This document shows positions 1-8,396 of a stretch of DNA of 64,000 nt, one piece after another. Positions within the stretch are counted from its first letter, which is position 1; the number at the start of each line of letters is the position of its first letter. The stretch is from assembly GCF_007993865.1 (NCBI RefSeq), contig NZ_VIUH01000007.1, positions 62,001-126,000 on the forward strand, in the 5' to 3' direction. Below the pieces are notes generated by a model. That model was given only the letters and a program-made list of their open reading frames with translations. It was not told the origin of the DNA and searched no databases. This DNA is from Pseudomonas sp. SJZ079. GTDB lineage: Bacteria > Pseudomonadota > Gammaproteobacteria > Pseudomonadales > Pseudomonadaceae. The position numbers and the translations under genes were made by a program.

Positions 1-390
1 GCGGCGATGTGGCATTACCGCTTTCTGCATCGCGACCTGGAGCACCTGCTCGACAGCGACGCGCACCTGGCCGAGCGTTACCGCTTGTTCGCCCAGCGCT
101 GTCTGCAGGGCGCACAAGGCATCTATCAGGGGTTCGTCGACGCGGGCATCCTGTTGATGAACCCCGCGCAGATCGAGGCGCTGACCCTCAACAGCTGGAT
201 CATCATGACCTCCTGGGTGCGCTTCCTCTGCACCGCCCGCGGCGGCCCGATTGAGCTCAGTGAGGAAATGCTGCGCCGCGGCATCTATCAGGTATTGGCG
301 CTGGAGGGCGGTTATATCGCACCGCAGGCGCAGGCGGCGGTGGACGCCCTGTATGCGAAATTGTTCGTGCCGCTGGAACGGGTGATCTAG
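1..390 (+). CDS. TetR/AcrR-type regulator, C-terminal part (5' end outside window)
   Basis: The frame is open from the first base to a TAG at 388-390, so only about 129 C-terminal residues are visible. The segment has the all-helical, hydrophobic look of a TetR ligand-binding and dimerisation domain: a YRFLHRDLEHLL start, a helix around NSWIIMTSWVRFL and a terminal helix ending in LFVPLERVI. The DNA-binding helix-turn-helix would lie upstream of the window. A TetR gene next to a yheT-like hydrolase and rsmD matches the P. aeruginosa PA0367 neighbourhood. The ligand and targets cannot be inferred. The call rests on fold character and position and could be wrong at family level. Confidence 0.6.
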   Translation, partial: AAMWHYRFLHRDLEHLLDSDAHLAERYRLFAQRCLQGAQGIYQGFVDAGILLMNPAQIEALTLNSWIIMTSWVRFLCTARGGPIELSEEMLRRGIYQVLALEGGYIAPQAQAAVDALYAKLFVPLERVI

Positions 391-405
391 CGGATAGGTG
401 CCCTG

Positions 406-466
406 GTAGCCCGGATGTAATTCGGGACCAGGTTCGAGGCTGACTCCCGGCTTGCATCCGGGCTAC
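406..466. repeat. REP-like inverted repeat (GTAGCCCGGATG family)
   Basis: GTAGCCCGGATGTAA at the left end is answered by TTGCATCCGGGCTAC at the right end, giving two arms around a 30-base centre. It fills the convergent gap between the TetR gene and the yheT-like gene. Related copies lie at 1496-1563, 37443-37510 and 37775-37793. Confidence 0.75.
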
Positions 467-493
467 AGCTCTCAGTGCCGAGCCGAGGCTGTT

Positions 494-1483
494 TTAACCC
501 TTGGCCTGCGTCGCCAGCCACTGCGGAATCCGCCGTTCCAGGTAATAGCCAGGGCGCTGGGCCGAGCCCTCGATAAAGCCGACATGGCCGCCATGGGCAT
601 GCAGTTCGAGCTGGGTCGAGGCCGAGAGTTCGTCGGGTTCCGGCAGGCTATGGCGGAATATGAAGGGGTCGTCGGCGGCCTGGATCAGCAGGGTTGGGGT
701 GCGGATGGCGCCGAGGAAATACCGGCTGGAGGCGCGCTGGTAATAGTCCTGGGCATCGCTGAACCCGTGCAGTGGTGCGGTCACCCGGCCGTCGAAGTCC
801 CAGAAGGTGCGCATGCCGTCCAGCGGTCCCAGCTTGTCCAGTTCAGAAAGACGATCGGCCAGGCCCTGGTGGGCGAACAGGCTGCGTTTGTTCCGCACAT
901 AGCTGACCAGCTCGCGCATGAAGTGCGCCTGATAGAGCTTGGAAAAGCCGATGCCGATGCGATCCGCACACTGATCCAGGCGATACGGTACGGACACCGC
1001 CACGGCCCCTTGCAGCTGGCTGTCTTCGCCCGACTCACCGAGGTATTTGAGCAACACATTGCCGCCCAGCGAATAACCCGTCGCATACAGCGGCGCCATC
1101 GGCCGCTGGGCGCGCAGGTGGCGCACGACTTCGGCCAGGTCCTCGCTGGCACCTGAGTGGTAGCCGCGCGGCAGCAGATTCGGCTCGCCCGAACAGCCGC
1201 GCCAGTTCAGCGCCACGCTGGCCCAGCCTTGCGCGGCCAGGGCCTGTTGCGCGCCGAGCACGTACAGCGAGTTGGACGAGCCGGTCAGACCATGCAGCAC
1301 CAGCACCAGGGGCGTCGTGGCGTTGTGCGGGCCGTACCAGTCAAGGTCGAGGAAGTCGCCGTCTTCCAGCCACAGGCGTTCACGTCGGCGTTGCAGCCGC
1401 GGCGCCGTGCGGCACAGCGGATTCCACAGCGTTTGCAGGTGTGGGCCGGGCAACCACCAGGCGGGTGTGAAGGGCGTGTTCAT
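494..1483 (-). CDS. YheT-like alpha/beta hydrolase
   Basis: A 329-residue alpha/beta-hydrolase. The strand-turn LVLVLHGLTGSSNS carries the HG oxyanion motif, and the nucleophile elbow is GYSLGGN. The catalytic acid and histidine would be the D of DDPFIF and the H of HGGHVGF near the C-terminus. The N-terminal FTPAWWLPGPHLQTLW block is typical of the YheT/ABHD family. The natural substrate is unknown; esters or acyl groups are likely. A GTG codon 12 bases upstream (1495) is in frame, but the ATG at 1483 gives the family's usual MNTPF-type start. It is flanked by REP-like repeats on both sides, so it is probably transcribed alone. Confidence 0.85.
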   Translation of the reverse strand: MNTPFTPAWWLPGPHLQTLWNPLCRTAPRLQRRRERLWLEDGDFLDLDWYGPHNATTPLVLVLHGLTGSSNSLYVLGAQQALAAQGWASVALNWRGCSGEPNLLPRGYHSGASEDLAEVVRHLRAQRPMAPLYATGYSLGGNVLLKYLGESGEDSQLQGAVAVSVPYRLDQCADRIGIGFSKLYQAHFMRELVSYVRNKRSLFAHQGLADRLSELDKLGPLDGMRTFWDFDGRVTAPLHGFSDAQDYYQRASSRYFLGAIRTPTLLIQAADDPFIFRHSLPEPDELSASTQLELHAHGGHVGFIEGSAQRPGYYLERRIPQWLATQAKG

Positions 1484-1495
1484 GGGCGTAACCAC

Positions 1496-1563
1496 TAGCC
1501 CGGATGCACTCCGGGGATTCGCTGAGTAGCTGAGGCTCTGTTCCCCGGATTGTATCCGGGCTA
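1496..1563. repeat. REP-like inverted repeat (GTAGCCCGGATG family)
   Basis: The left arm reads TAGCCCGGATGCACTCCGGG and the right arm CCCGGATTGTATCCGGGCTA. It sits between the yheT-like gene start and the rsmD end and belongs to the same family as 406-466. Confidence 0.75.
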
Positions 1564-1568
1564 CCGGG

Positions 1569-2180
1569 CTAGTTGTTGGCCGGGGAGCGCTGCCACAGCG
1601 CGTAATACACCTGTCCGGCTTTCTGTTCGCGGTGCAGGCGCCAGTTACCGGGCAGGCCGAGGCTGGACGGCGAGTGTTCGCTCTCGGTGTAGATCCAGGC
1701 GTGGGCGCTCAACCAGCCGTGTGTCTCCAGCAGGTTGCAGGCCGGCAGCAGCAGGTCCTGGCTGAACGGCGGGTCGAGAAACACCAGGTCATATGGGCTT
1801 GCGGCCGGGCTGCCGAGGTAGACCAGGGCGTCGGCGTGCAGCAGCTGACCATTCTCGCAGCGCAGGGTCTGCAGGTGCCCGCGCAGGCTGGCGATGGCGC
1901 TGGGATTGAGGTCCAGCGCCAGGGCGCTATCGGCGCCGCGCGACAGCGCCTCGAGAAACAGCGCGCCGCTACCGGCGAACAGGTCGAGCACCTTGGCGCC
2001 CTCGACATGCGGCGCCAGCCAGTTGAACAGTGTTTCGCGCACCCGGTTCGGGGTGGGGCGCAGGCCATGGGCCATGGGGAAGCCGAACTGACGGCTGCGC
2101 CACTGGCCGCCGATGATCCGCAGTTGGCCATCACCGCCATGGGCGGGCGCCGCCTTCGGCGCGGAGGGTCGCTTGCGCAT
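1569..2180 (-). CDS. rsmD: 16S rRNA (guanine966-N2)-methyltransferase RsmD
   Basis: A 203-residue SAM-dependent methyltransferase that modifies G966 of 16S rRNA. Visible hallmarks are the LRIIGGQWRSRQF start, the GLRPTPNRVRETLFNWL block, the SAM-binding motif VLDLFAGSGALFLEALSRGA and the catalytic DLVFLDPPF (DPPF motif of N2-guanine methylases). Length fits the family. Its ATG shares one base with the stop of the upstream M16 gene (ATG/TGA overlap at 2180), so it is translationally coupled to the M16 pair, an arrangement conserved in pseudomonads. Confidence 0.95.
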   Translation of the reverse strand: MRKRPSAPKAAPAHGGDGQLRIIGGQWRSRQFGFPMAHGLRPTPNRVRETLFNWLAPHVEGAKVLDLFAGSGALFLEALSRGADSALALDLNPSAIASLRGHLQTLRCENGQLLHADALVYLGSPAASPYDLVFLDPPFSQDLLLPACNLLETHGWLSAHAWIYTESEHSPSSLGLPGNWRLHREQKAGQVYYALWQRSPANN

Positions 2181-3667
2181 CAGTGCTCCGGTACGCCGGC
2201 GGGTTGCTCGGCGGGTGTGTCGGTGGGCGGTGGCAGCTCTTGCTGTTTCACGCTTGGGCCGGCGCTGACGATCACCAGTGCCTGTGGGTCGAGGTGCTTG
2301 GCCATGGCCGTTTTCACCTGCTCGGCGGTCAAGGCCTGGACTTGCTGCATGAAGACTTCCAGGTAATCCAGCGGCAGGTCGTAGAAGCCCATCGAGCCGA
2401 GCTGGCCGACGATCGCCGCGTTGCTCGCGGTGGACAGCGGGAAGCTGCCGGCCAATTCGCGCTTGGCGTTGTCCAGCTCCTCCTGGGTCGGGCCGCTGGC
2501 CAGGTAATCGCGCAGCAGATCCTTGACCAGTTGCAGGGTGCCCTCGCTGAGTTCGGCGCGGGTTTGCAGGTTGATCATGAAGGGGCCGCGCGCCTGCATG
2601 GCGCTGAAGCCCGAGTAGACGCCGTAGGTCAGCCCGCGTTTCTCGCGCACTTCTTCCATCAGGCGGGTGCCGAAACCACCGCCGCCGAAGATCTGGTTGC
2701 CCAGGTAGAGCGCGGCGTAGTCCGGATCGCGGCGGTCGATGCCGAGCTGGGCGATCATCAGGTGGGTCTGCTTGGACGGGAACTCGATATGCTGGAGGCC
2801 GGCTTCGGGCTCCTGTGGTTGGGCGATTTTTGCTAGCGCCGGACCTTGCGGCAGGGCGGCGGAGACCTGCGCCACCAGGGCTTCGGCCTCGCTGCGCGAG
2901 AGGTCGCCAACCAGGGCGATCACCACGTTGCCGGCGGCATAGGCCTTGGCATGGAAGGCCTGCAGCTGCTCGCGGCCGATAGTGGGGATCGAGCTGGCGG
3001 TGCCGTCGCTCGAGTGGGCGTAAGGGTGGTTGCCATACAGACGCTCGAACAGCGCCAGGCTGGCCAGCTTGCCGGGATTCTGCTTCTGGTACTCGAAGCC
3101 TGCCAGCATCTGGTTCTTGATCCGCGCCAGGGCCTCTTCCGGAAAGGTCGGTTGGCCGATCACTTCACTGAACAGGCGCAGAGCCGGTTCGCGTTGTTCG
3201 GCGGCAGTCAGGCTGCGCAGGCTGGCGATCGCCATGTCGCGGTAGGCGCCGTTGCCGAATTCCGCGCCAAGGCTTTCGAAGCCCGCGGCGATGGCGCCAA
3301 CGTCCTTGCCCGGCACGCCTTCATTGAGCATGGCATTGGTCAGCATGGCGAGGCCTTGCACCTCGCCATCCTGGCTGCTGCCGGCGGCGAAGGTCAGGTG
3401 CAGGTCGAACATCGGCAGTTGCGGGGCCTCGACGAACAGCACCTTGGCGCCTTCGGCGGTTTGCCAACTCTGGATCTTCAGGTTGCGGTGAGTCGGCGCC
3501 TGGCCATTCAGCTCGGCGAGGGATTCGAGTTTAGCCGGCCCGGCCGACGGAGATTTCGCTGCGTTGTCAGGGGCGTCCGGGCGATTGATCAGCAGGGCCA
3601 GGATCGCCAGCAACACCAGCAGGGCCAGGCCGAGCAGGCCATAGCGCAGGCCATTACGCTCACTCAT
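2180..3667 (-). CDS. M16 family zinc-peptidase-like protein, non-catalytic partner
   Basis: A 495-residue M16 (pitrilysin-type) protein with an N-terminal membrane anchor (YGLLGLALLVLLAILALLI, about residues 9-27) and then two M16 domains. Where an active M16 peptidase has HxxEH, this protein reads LTNAMLNEG, so the zinc site is absent. The C-terminal half keeps the substrate-handling segments (EEVREKRGLTYGVYSGF). In two-subunit M16 peptidases one partner supplies zinc and the other an R/Y pair for substrate binding. This is the latter type, paired with the gene immediately upstream, whose end overlaps its start by 8 nt. The substrate is unknown; location is the periplasmic face of the inner membrane. 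Confidence 0.9.
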   Translation of the reverse strand: MSERNGLRYGLLGLALLVLLAILALLINRPDAPDNAAKSPSAGPAKLESLAELNGQAPTHRNLKIQSWQTAEGAKVLFVEAPQLPMFDLHLTFAAGSSQDGEVQGLAMLTNAMLNEGVPGKDVGAIAAGFESLGAEFGNGAYRDMAIASLRSLTAAEQREPALRLFSEVIGQPTFPEEALARIKNQMLAGFEYQKQNPGKLASLALFERLYGNHPYAHSSDGTASSIPTIGREQLQAFHAKAYAAGNVVIALVGDLSRSEAEALVAQVSAALPQGPALAKIAQPQEPEAGLQHIEFPSKQTHLMIAQLGIDRRDPDYAALYLGNQIFGGGGFGTRLMEEVREKRGLTYGVYSGFSAMQARGPFMINLQTRAELSEGTLQLVKDLLRDYLASGPTQEELDNAKRELAGSFPLSTASNAAIVGQLGSMGFYDLPLDYLEVFMQQVQALTAEQVKTAMAKHLDPQALVIVSAGPSVKQQELPPPTDTPAEQPAGVPEH

Positions 3668-5012
3668 CGCGAGACTCCTCGGGCAGAATATGGGCGACGC
3701 TCAGGCGGTCGCGATTGAAGAAAGTGCGCGCGGCTTGCTGGATGTCGGCCGGGGTGACCGCCTCCAGCTCGGCCAGCTCCTGGTCGATCAATTTCCAGGA
3801 CAGGCCAACGGTTTCCAGCTGGCCGATGGTGGTGGCCTGACTGGTGATCGAATCGCGCTCGTAGACCAGGCTGGCGATGACCTGGGCGCGCACCCGGGCC
3901 AGTTCCTCGGCGGAGGGCGGGGTGTTCTTCAGCTCTTCCAGTTCGCGCCACAGACCGGCCTCGGCCTGCTCCAGGGTCTTGCCCATCTGCGTATTGGGGG
4001 TGGCGGACAGCACGAACAGGCTGTCGCCGCGCACGTAGGCGCTGTACCAGGCGGACGCCCCGGACACCAGTTCCTCGCCGCGCTCCAGGCGCGTGGGCAG
4101 GCGGGCACTGTAGCCGCCATCGAGCAGGGTGCCGATCAGGCGCAGGGCATGCACCTGGCGTGGCTTCTCGGCGGTCGCCAGGCCGGGCACGTTGAAGCCC
4201 ATCAACAGACTCGGCAGCTGGGTCTTCAGGTGCAGGGTGATGCGTCGCTCACCCGGTGCCGCGAGTTCGCGGGGGGCCTTGGCCGCTGGCACGGCGCGCT
4301 TGGGGATGGCGCCGAAGTAGCGTTGGGCCAGGGCTTTGACTTCGCTGGCGCTGACATCGCCGACCACCACCAGGGTGGCGTTGTTCGGTACATACCAGGC
4401 CTGGTACCAGGCGCGCAGCTCCTCGACGGTCATGCGCTTCAGGTCGGCCATCCAGCCGATGGTCGGGGTGTGGTAGCCGCTGGCGGGATAGGCCATGGCC
4501 TTGAAACGCTCGAACGCCAGGCTCGAGGGCTTGTCGTCGGTGCGCAGGCGGCGTTCTTCCTTGATCACCTCGATCTCCCGGGCAAACTCGTCGGCCGGCA
4601 GCGTGAGGCTGGCCAGACGGTCGGCTTCCAGCTCCAGCGCCACACCCAGACGGTCGCGCGCCAATACCTGGTAGTAGGCGGTGTAGTCGTCGCTGGTGAA
4701 GGCGTTCTCTTCGGCGCCCAGCTCACGCAGGATGCGCGAGGCTTCGCCCGGCCCGAGTTTGCGGCTGCCCTTGAACATCAGGTGCTCGAGGGCGTGGGAC
4801 AGGCCGGTCTGGCCGGGCGTCTCGTAGCTGGAGCCGACCTTGTACCAGAGCTGGGACACCACGACCGGGGCGCGGTGATCCTCGCGGACGATGACCTTGA
4901 GGCCGTTATCCAGGCTAAATTCATGGGTTGGCTGTGGTTCTGCGGCGAATCCCAGCAGAGGGCAGAGCACTACGAACAGCAGGGCTGCAGCGCGTTGAGC
5001 AAGCATAGTCAT
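3660..5012 (-). CDS. M16 family zinc metallopeptidase, catalytic partner
   Basis: A 450-residue secreted or periplasmic M16 peptidase. It has an N-terminal signal peptide (AAALLFVVLCPLLGFA, cleavage near AAEPQP) and the inverted zinc motif HALEH at residues 73-77. The third zinc ligand is expected among the glutamates of VIKEERR about 75 residues later. A second M16 domain follows. It is the first gene of the M16-M16-rsmD operon and supplies the catalytic site for the non-catalytic partner downstream. In related genomes this gene is divergent from ftsY; here about 9.6 kb of accessory DNA separates the two. An alternative ATG lies two codons in. Confidence 0.93.
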   Translation of the reverse strand: MTMLAQRAAALLFVVLCPLLGFAAEPQPTHEFSLDNGLKVIVREDHRAPVVVSQLWYKVGSSYETPGQTGLSHALEHLMFKGSRKLGPGEASRILRELGAEENAFTSDDYTAYYQVLARDRLGVALELEADRLASLTLPADEFAREIEVIKEERRLRTDDKPSSLAFERFKAMAYPASGYHTPTIGWMADLKRMTVEELRAWYQAWYVPNNATLVVVGDVSASEVKALAQRYFGAIPKRAVPAAKAPRELAAPGERRITLHLKTQLPSLLMGFNVPGLATAEKPRQVHALRLIGTLLDGGYSARLPTRLERGEELVSGASAWYSAYVRGDSLFVLSATPNTQMGKTLEQAEAGLWRELEELKNTPPSAEELARVRAQVIASLVYERDSITSQATTIGQLETVGLSWKLIDQELAELEAVTPADIQQAARTFFNRDRLSVAHILPEESRDE

Positions 5013-5044
5013 GAGACTGTCGTCACCGTCAATTACGTTTCACC

Positions 5045-5132
5045 TTGGCGCTGTGATCGCGCCAGATAAGGGGACAGGCAGCATGGCCTGACCCGGCCTG
5101 GGGCACAGTATGATGCGCGATCACAGCGCCAA
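5045..5132. promoter_or_regulatory. 18-bp perfect inverted repeat upstream of the M16 operon
   Basis: TTGGCGCTGTGATCGCGC at 5045-5062 is repeated exactly, inverted, at 5115-5132, with 52 bases between. It lies 33 bases upstream of the M16 start codon and directly abuts the MITE-like element at 5140. It could be a pair of operators, a large stem, or a leftover of an insertion. No T-run follows, so an intrinsic terminator is unlikely. Confidence 0.55.
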
Positions 5133-5135
5133 CTC

Positions 5136-5406
5136 CTAGGGTCTGTTGCCGTTTCATTGCGGGCCGCGTCGCCGCGAGAAATGGCCCCCGATCAGGCGCA
5201 GGACGCAGGTAATGGTCATTCCCTTGCCAAGTCCTGCAACAACAGCGGGGGCCATTTCCCGCGCAACCCGAAGGCCCGGGCCTGTTTTTGCGCGATGCGG
5301 CGTTTCTCGTCGCTCATTTGGAACAACCAAACCGCGCTCCTCGTGCCTTGCCTTGCGCAAAAACAAGCTAAGGCGCGGCCGCGAATGAAACGGCAACAGA
5401 CCCTAG
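5136..5406. mobile_element. MITE-like non-autonomous element with 19-bp terminal inverted repeats and CTAG duplication
   Basis: The element body is 5140-5402 (263 bp). The left end GGTCTGTTGCCGTTTCATT is matched exactly by the inverted right end, and both sides are flanked by CTAG (5136-5139 and 5403-5406), consistent with a 4-bp target duplication as IS5-family elements make. An inner inverted pair (GAAATGGCCCCCG / CGGGGGCCATTTC) is also present. No transposase is encoded; the two roughly 80-codon frames inside it, one on each strand, mirror each other because of the inverted ends. It lies at the left margin of the accessory block. Confidence 0.75.
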
Positions 5407-5652
5407 GACACTGCGTGCAAGGTGCCCGACTCGGCGTAGACCGGCAAGGGGAATTGGCTGGATTGCACCTGGTCTGCCGCCGGCAGCGCTCAAATCAAGC
5501 TGCTAGTGCAATTATTGCGTGCATATTGGAATGTTTTGCTCTGCGAACCACGCACTTGCAGCCCGGCAAATCGATCGTCGATACTTTCTGCGTTGTCGGC
5601 GGCAGAAAGGCCGCGCTCCCAGGATGGTGTCTGCCGCAATTAAGGGAATGAG

Positions 5653-7080
5653 ATGTTCGAGATAGATCGCAGCAGCAAGGTGCTGTTGGTAGACCAGATT
5701 CGCAGCGCGATCATTAGCCGCATCGAGTCCTTGCAGTGGGTTCAAGGCGGTCGACTGCCTTCGGTCCGGGCGCTGTCGAAACAACTGGGCGTCAGTATCT
5801 TTACCGTGACCAGCGCCTATGAAGACCTGGTGGCGCAGCACATCATCGAATCGCGACCGGGGGCCGGTTACTTCGTCCTGCCGGTCAAGCAGGCGGGCGG
5901 ACTCAAGGATCTCGACAGCCTGATACCGCCCTCCAGCCTGCACGCGGGGTTTCTCTACCGCGCCCTGGACCCGTCGCAATATGACCTGCCCGTCAGTTCG
6001 GGCTACCTGCCACCGGCCTGGCTGGCCGATGCGGTGCCGCCCTCGGTGACCGGGCGGCTGATTCGCAACACCCTGTCCTGCAGTGTCCCCGCACCGGCGG
6101 CAGGCAGCCAGGCGTTGCGCGCGGTGATTGCGCGCAAGCTGCGCGAGCTGCATATCAACGCCTCCAGCAGCCAGATCGTGGTCACCTCGGGGGCCACCCA
6201 CGCGTTCTCGCTGATTCGCAAGGTGATGCTGAAACCCGGGGATTACCTGTTGGTTGAAGACCCCAGTTACCTGCTACTGCAACTGAAGTTGATCAAGGAC
6301 CGGGATTTCAACATCATCACCGTTCCGCGCCTGAACGACGGTCCGGACCTGGAGGCCATGGAAGCCATGGTGCTCAAGTACCGGCCGAAGTTGTTTCTGA
6401 CCCAGACCCTGATCCACAACCCCACAGGCGGCAGCACCTCGCCGGCCAATGGCTACAAAATCCTCTCGCTGGCCGACAAGTATGATTTCCATATAGTCGA
6501 AGACGACATCTTCGGCTCGCTGTCGTCGCAACAGACCCTGCGCCTCGCCAGCCTGGACGGATTCAACCGGACCTTTTACATCAGTGGCTTCAGCAAGGTG
6601 CTGAGCCCGGCGTTGCGCCTGGGGTATGCGGCGGCGCCGCCGGCATTCGTCGAGCGCCTGGTCGAACAGAAGATGTACAACCTCCTGTGCGGCTCGGCGA
6701 TTGACGAAACCATCGTCACCTACACGCTGGAGTCCGGGCGCTACCAGCACCATCTCGACGCGCTGAGCCAGCGCGTGATGCAAGAGCGCGCCAAGGCGCG
6801 GGAATGGTTGGGCAAGGCGGGCGTGGTCTTCGATGGGCACAGCGCCGACGGCATATTCCTCTGGGGGCGCTTTGCCGAGCATGTAGATATCCGCAGGCTG
6901 ATCGAACAGGCCCATGATGCCCGCATCTTTCTGGCCCCCGGGTCGCTGTTCAGCAACACCCGTCATTACGACCGGCACATTCGCTTCAATGTGAGTCATT
7001 GCAACGATGCCGAGTTCAGGCGTTTCATCCATGCCCATGTGGCAATCGACCACGCCCGGATCGCCGAACACAGCCTCTGA
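5653..7080 (+). CDS. MocR-type transcriptional regulator (GntR HTH fused to class-I aminotransferase-like domain)
   Basis: A 475-residue protein. Residues 1-75 form a GntR winged helix (LVDQIRSAIISRIES, LPSVRALSKQLGVSIFTVTSAYEDLV, IIESRPGAGYFV). The rest is an aminotransferase-fold effector domain with the PLP-binding lysine in GFSKVLSPALRLGY and the aspartate and tyrosine regions of fold-type I (EDDIFGSL, QTLIHNPTGG). MocR proteins sense PLP-bound amino compounds and often control adjacent enzyme or exporter genes. It converges on the eight-gene leftward operon, ending 19 nt from its last gene, and is its obvious candidate regulator. The 246 bp between the MITE and this start hold no other gene. 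GGGAATGAG precedes the ATG. Confidence 0.93.
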   Translation: MFEIDRSSKVLLVDQIRSAIISRIESLQWVQGGRLPSVRALSKQLGVSIFTVTSAYEDLVAQHIIESRPGAGYFVLPVKQAGGLKDLDSLIPPSSLHAGFLYRALDPSQYDLPVSSGYLPPAWLADAVPPSVTGRLIRNTLSCSVPAPAAGSQALRAVIARKLRELHINASSSQIVVTSGATHAFSLIRKVMLKPGDYLLVEDPSYLLLQLKLIKDRDFNIITVPRLNDGPDLEAMEAMVLKYRPKLFLTQTLIHNPTGGSTSPANGYKILSLADKYDFHIVEDDIFGSLSSQQTLRLASLDGFNRTFYISGFSKVLSPALRLGYAAAPPAFVERLVEQKMYNLLCGSAIDETIVTYTLESGRYQHHLDALSQRVMQERAKAREWLGKAGVVFDGHSADGIFLWGRFAEHVDIRRLIEQAHDARIFLAPGSLFSNTRHYDRHIRFNVSHCNDAEFRRFIHAHVAIDHARIAEHSL

Positions 7081-7099
7081 CCAGCCGCTGGCAGGACAC

Positions 7100-7471
7100 T
7101 CAGGCGCTCGTGGCCCTGCGCAGTACCTGACCCCCGGCCGCCTCGATCGCCGCACGGATGTTTTCATACTGACCCGGCGGGACGAAGGCGCCGAGAAACA
7201 CCGAGCCGAGGCTGCGTTGCCAGATGTTGAAGTACTCCTCCAGGGTCGCCACCTCGCTCAGGTTTTCGTAGGAGTAGACGAAGCCGCTGAGAATCTGGAC
7301 TTCATCGCTGTCCTGCAGCGCTTGAATCTTGGGGTCTTCATCCACGACCGCGCCGTTGATGGCCAGGCCGATGTCGTCGACCCAATAGAGCGGTTTGCCG
7401 TCGTGACCGGACCAGGCGTCAGCATCGGCATAAAAAGACTTCAGTTCTAATCCAGTGGTTTTGATAGACAT
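7100..7471 (-). CDS. Uncharacterised 123-aa protein, last gene of the accessory operon
   Basis: I do not recognise this family. The ATG at 7471 is chosen over the in-frame start at 7555 because GGAAG lies 7 bases before it. The product is soluble, acidic and aromatic-rich, with no membrane segment. Notable stretches are DGKPLYWVDDIGLAING, QILSGFVYSYENL, EEYFNIWQRSL and a terminal helix IRAAIEAAGGQVLRR. It starts 145 nt after the methyltransferase stop, a wider gap than elsewhere in the run, so it may have its own expression signals. It could be an accessory or binding subunit for the pathway. No catalytic motif is evident. Confidence 0.7.
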   Translation of the reverse strand: MSIKTTGLELKSFYADADAWSGHDGKPLYWVDDIGLAINGAVVDEDPKIQALQDSDEVQILSGFVYSYENLSEVATLEEYFNIWQRSLGSVFLGAFVPPGQYENIRAAIEAAGGQVLRRATSA

Positions 7472-7616
7472 AGTTACTTCCAACTCGACGGTCAGGCGCG
7501 TTGTCGCTGCCCCATCATTTATCGAATGCCCACGCTTCTTATCTTCACTCACCACCTATTGCCCAATGGGCGGGAGAGGCGCCATGGCCACCTCTCCAGG
7601 CCAGCGTTGCGCCGCG

Positions 7617-8396
7617 CTATTTCTTCTCCGCGCGGAAACGAAGGCGCGTGTAGTCCACCGTCCAGCGGCCATCGCTGAGCAGCAGGTCGCCTGCCAGCTC
7701 CTCGGTCACTTCACCCAGAAACGCGCCGCGCGCCGCCGCCGGCAGAATGGTCAAGTACGGGCTGCCAAAGGTCTCGATCCATTGGCCTATCGGATAATCG
7801 ATGATCACTGGCCGTTCGAACCAGCTGATGGAACTGACGTGAAAGCCGGCGTTTTCCAGTACCTGCTGATAGGCGCCGGCGCTGGGCAGGTACCAGGGAT
7901 CGATCTCTTCCGGGTCGATGGATCGGCGCGCCAGCGCGTCGTGTACCGCGCGGCGAATGATCAGGGCATTCTCGGCGCCGGCGAATTCGCCGACGAAACG
8001 CCCGCCTGGCTTGAGCGCCGAGTGCACCCCCAGTGCCACCTGGTCGGCCTGGCGCATCCAGTGCATCGCCGCATTGCTGAAAACCGCGTCGAATTCCTGA
8101 TGAAAATACAGCTGCTCGGCATTGCCCAGGCGCACATCGAGCCCTCTTGCACGGGCCGCCTTGACCAGCTCCGGGCTGTAATCGAAGCCGACTACATCGA
8201 CCCCGCCCCGGCTCAGTTGCTCGCTGAGGTAGCCATCGCCACAGCCGATGTCCAATAGTCGTTCCCCAGGCTGGAGGGCCAGCAACTCGACCGCGGCGCT
8301 GGCCAGGTGGGCGACGAAACGCGCGTTGCTCTCATATTGAGTCGCATCCCACTGCTGCAACTCGGAGGTGGGCCGTAAGAAGGTGCCAGAGTTCAT
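7617..8396 (-). CDS. Class I SAM-dependent methyltransferase (Tam-like)
   Basis: A 259-residue methyltransferase with motif I LLDIGCGDGYLSEQL (residues about 46-60), the acidic loop VVGFDYSPELV, and FDAVFSNAAMHWM, which closely resembles trans-aconitate methyltransferases. ALKPGGRFVGEF is the post-III strand. Tam-type enzymes methylate carboxylates to esters, so a carboxylic acid acceptor is a reasonable guess, but related proteins act on other O or N atoms. Its ATG overlaps the cupin stop by 4 nt (ATGA), so the two are coupled. It lies inside the accessory operon, probably as a tailoring enzyme. Confidence 0.88.
   Translation of the reverse strand: MNSGTFLRPTSELQQWDATQYESNARFVAHLASAAVELLALQPGERLLDIGCGDGYLSEQLSRGGVDVVGFDYSPELVKAARARGLDVRLGNAEQLYFHQEFDAVFSNAAMHWMRQADQVALGVHSALKPGGRFVGEFAGAENALIIRRAVHDALARRSIDPEEIDPWYLPSAGAYQQVLENAGFHVSSISWFERPVIIDYPIGQWIETFGSPYLTILPAAARGAFLGEVTEELAGDLLLSDGRWTVDYTRLRFRAEKK

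Noticed and set aside
452..1156. Plus-strand frame opposite the yheT-like hydrolase
   Set aside because: It mirrors a strongly supported gene and has no recognisable domain.
5146..5396. Two mirrored 80-codon frames in the MITE-like element
   Set aside because: They exist because the element's ends are inverted copies; neither has a ribosome site or known domain.
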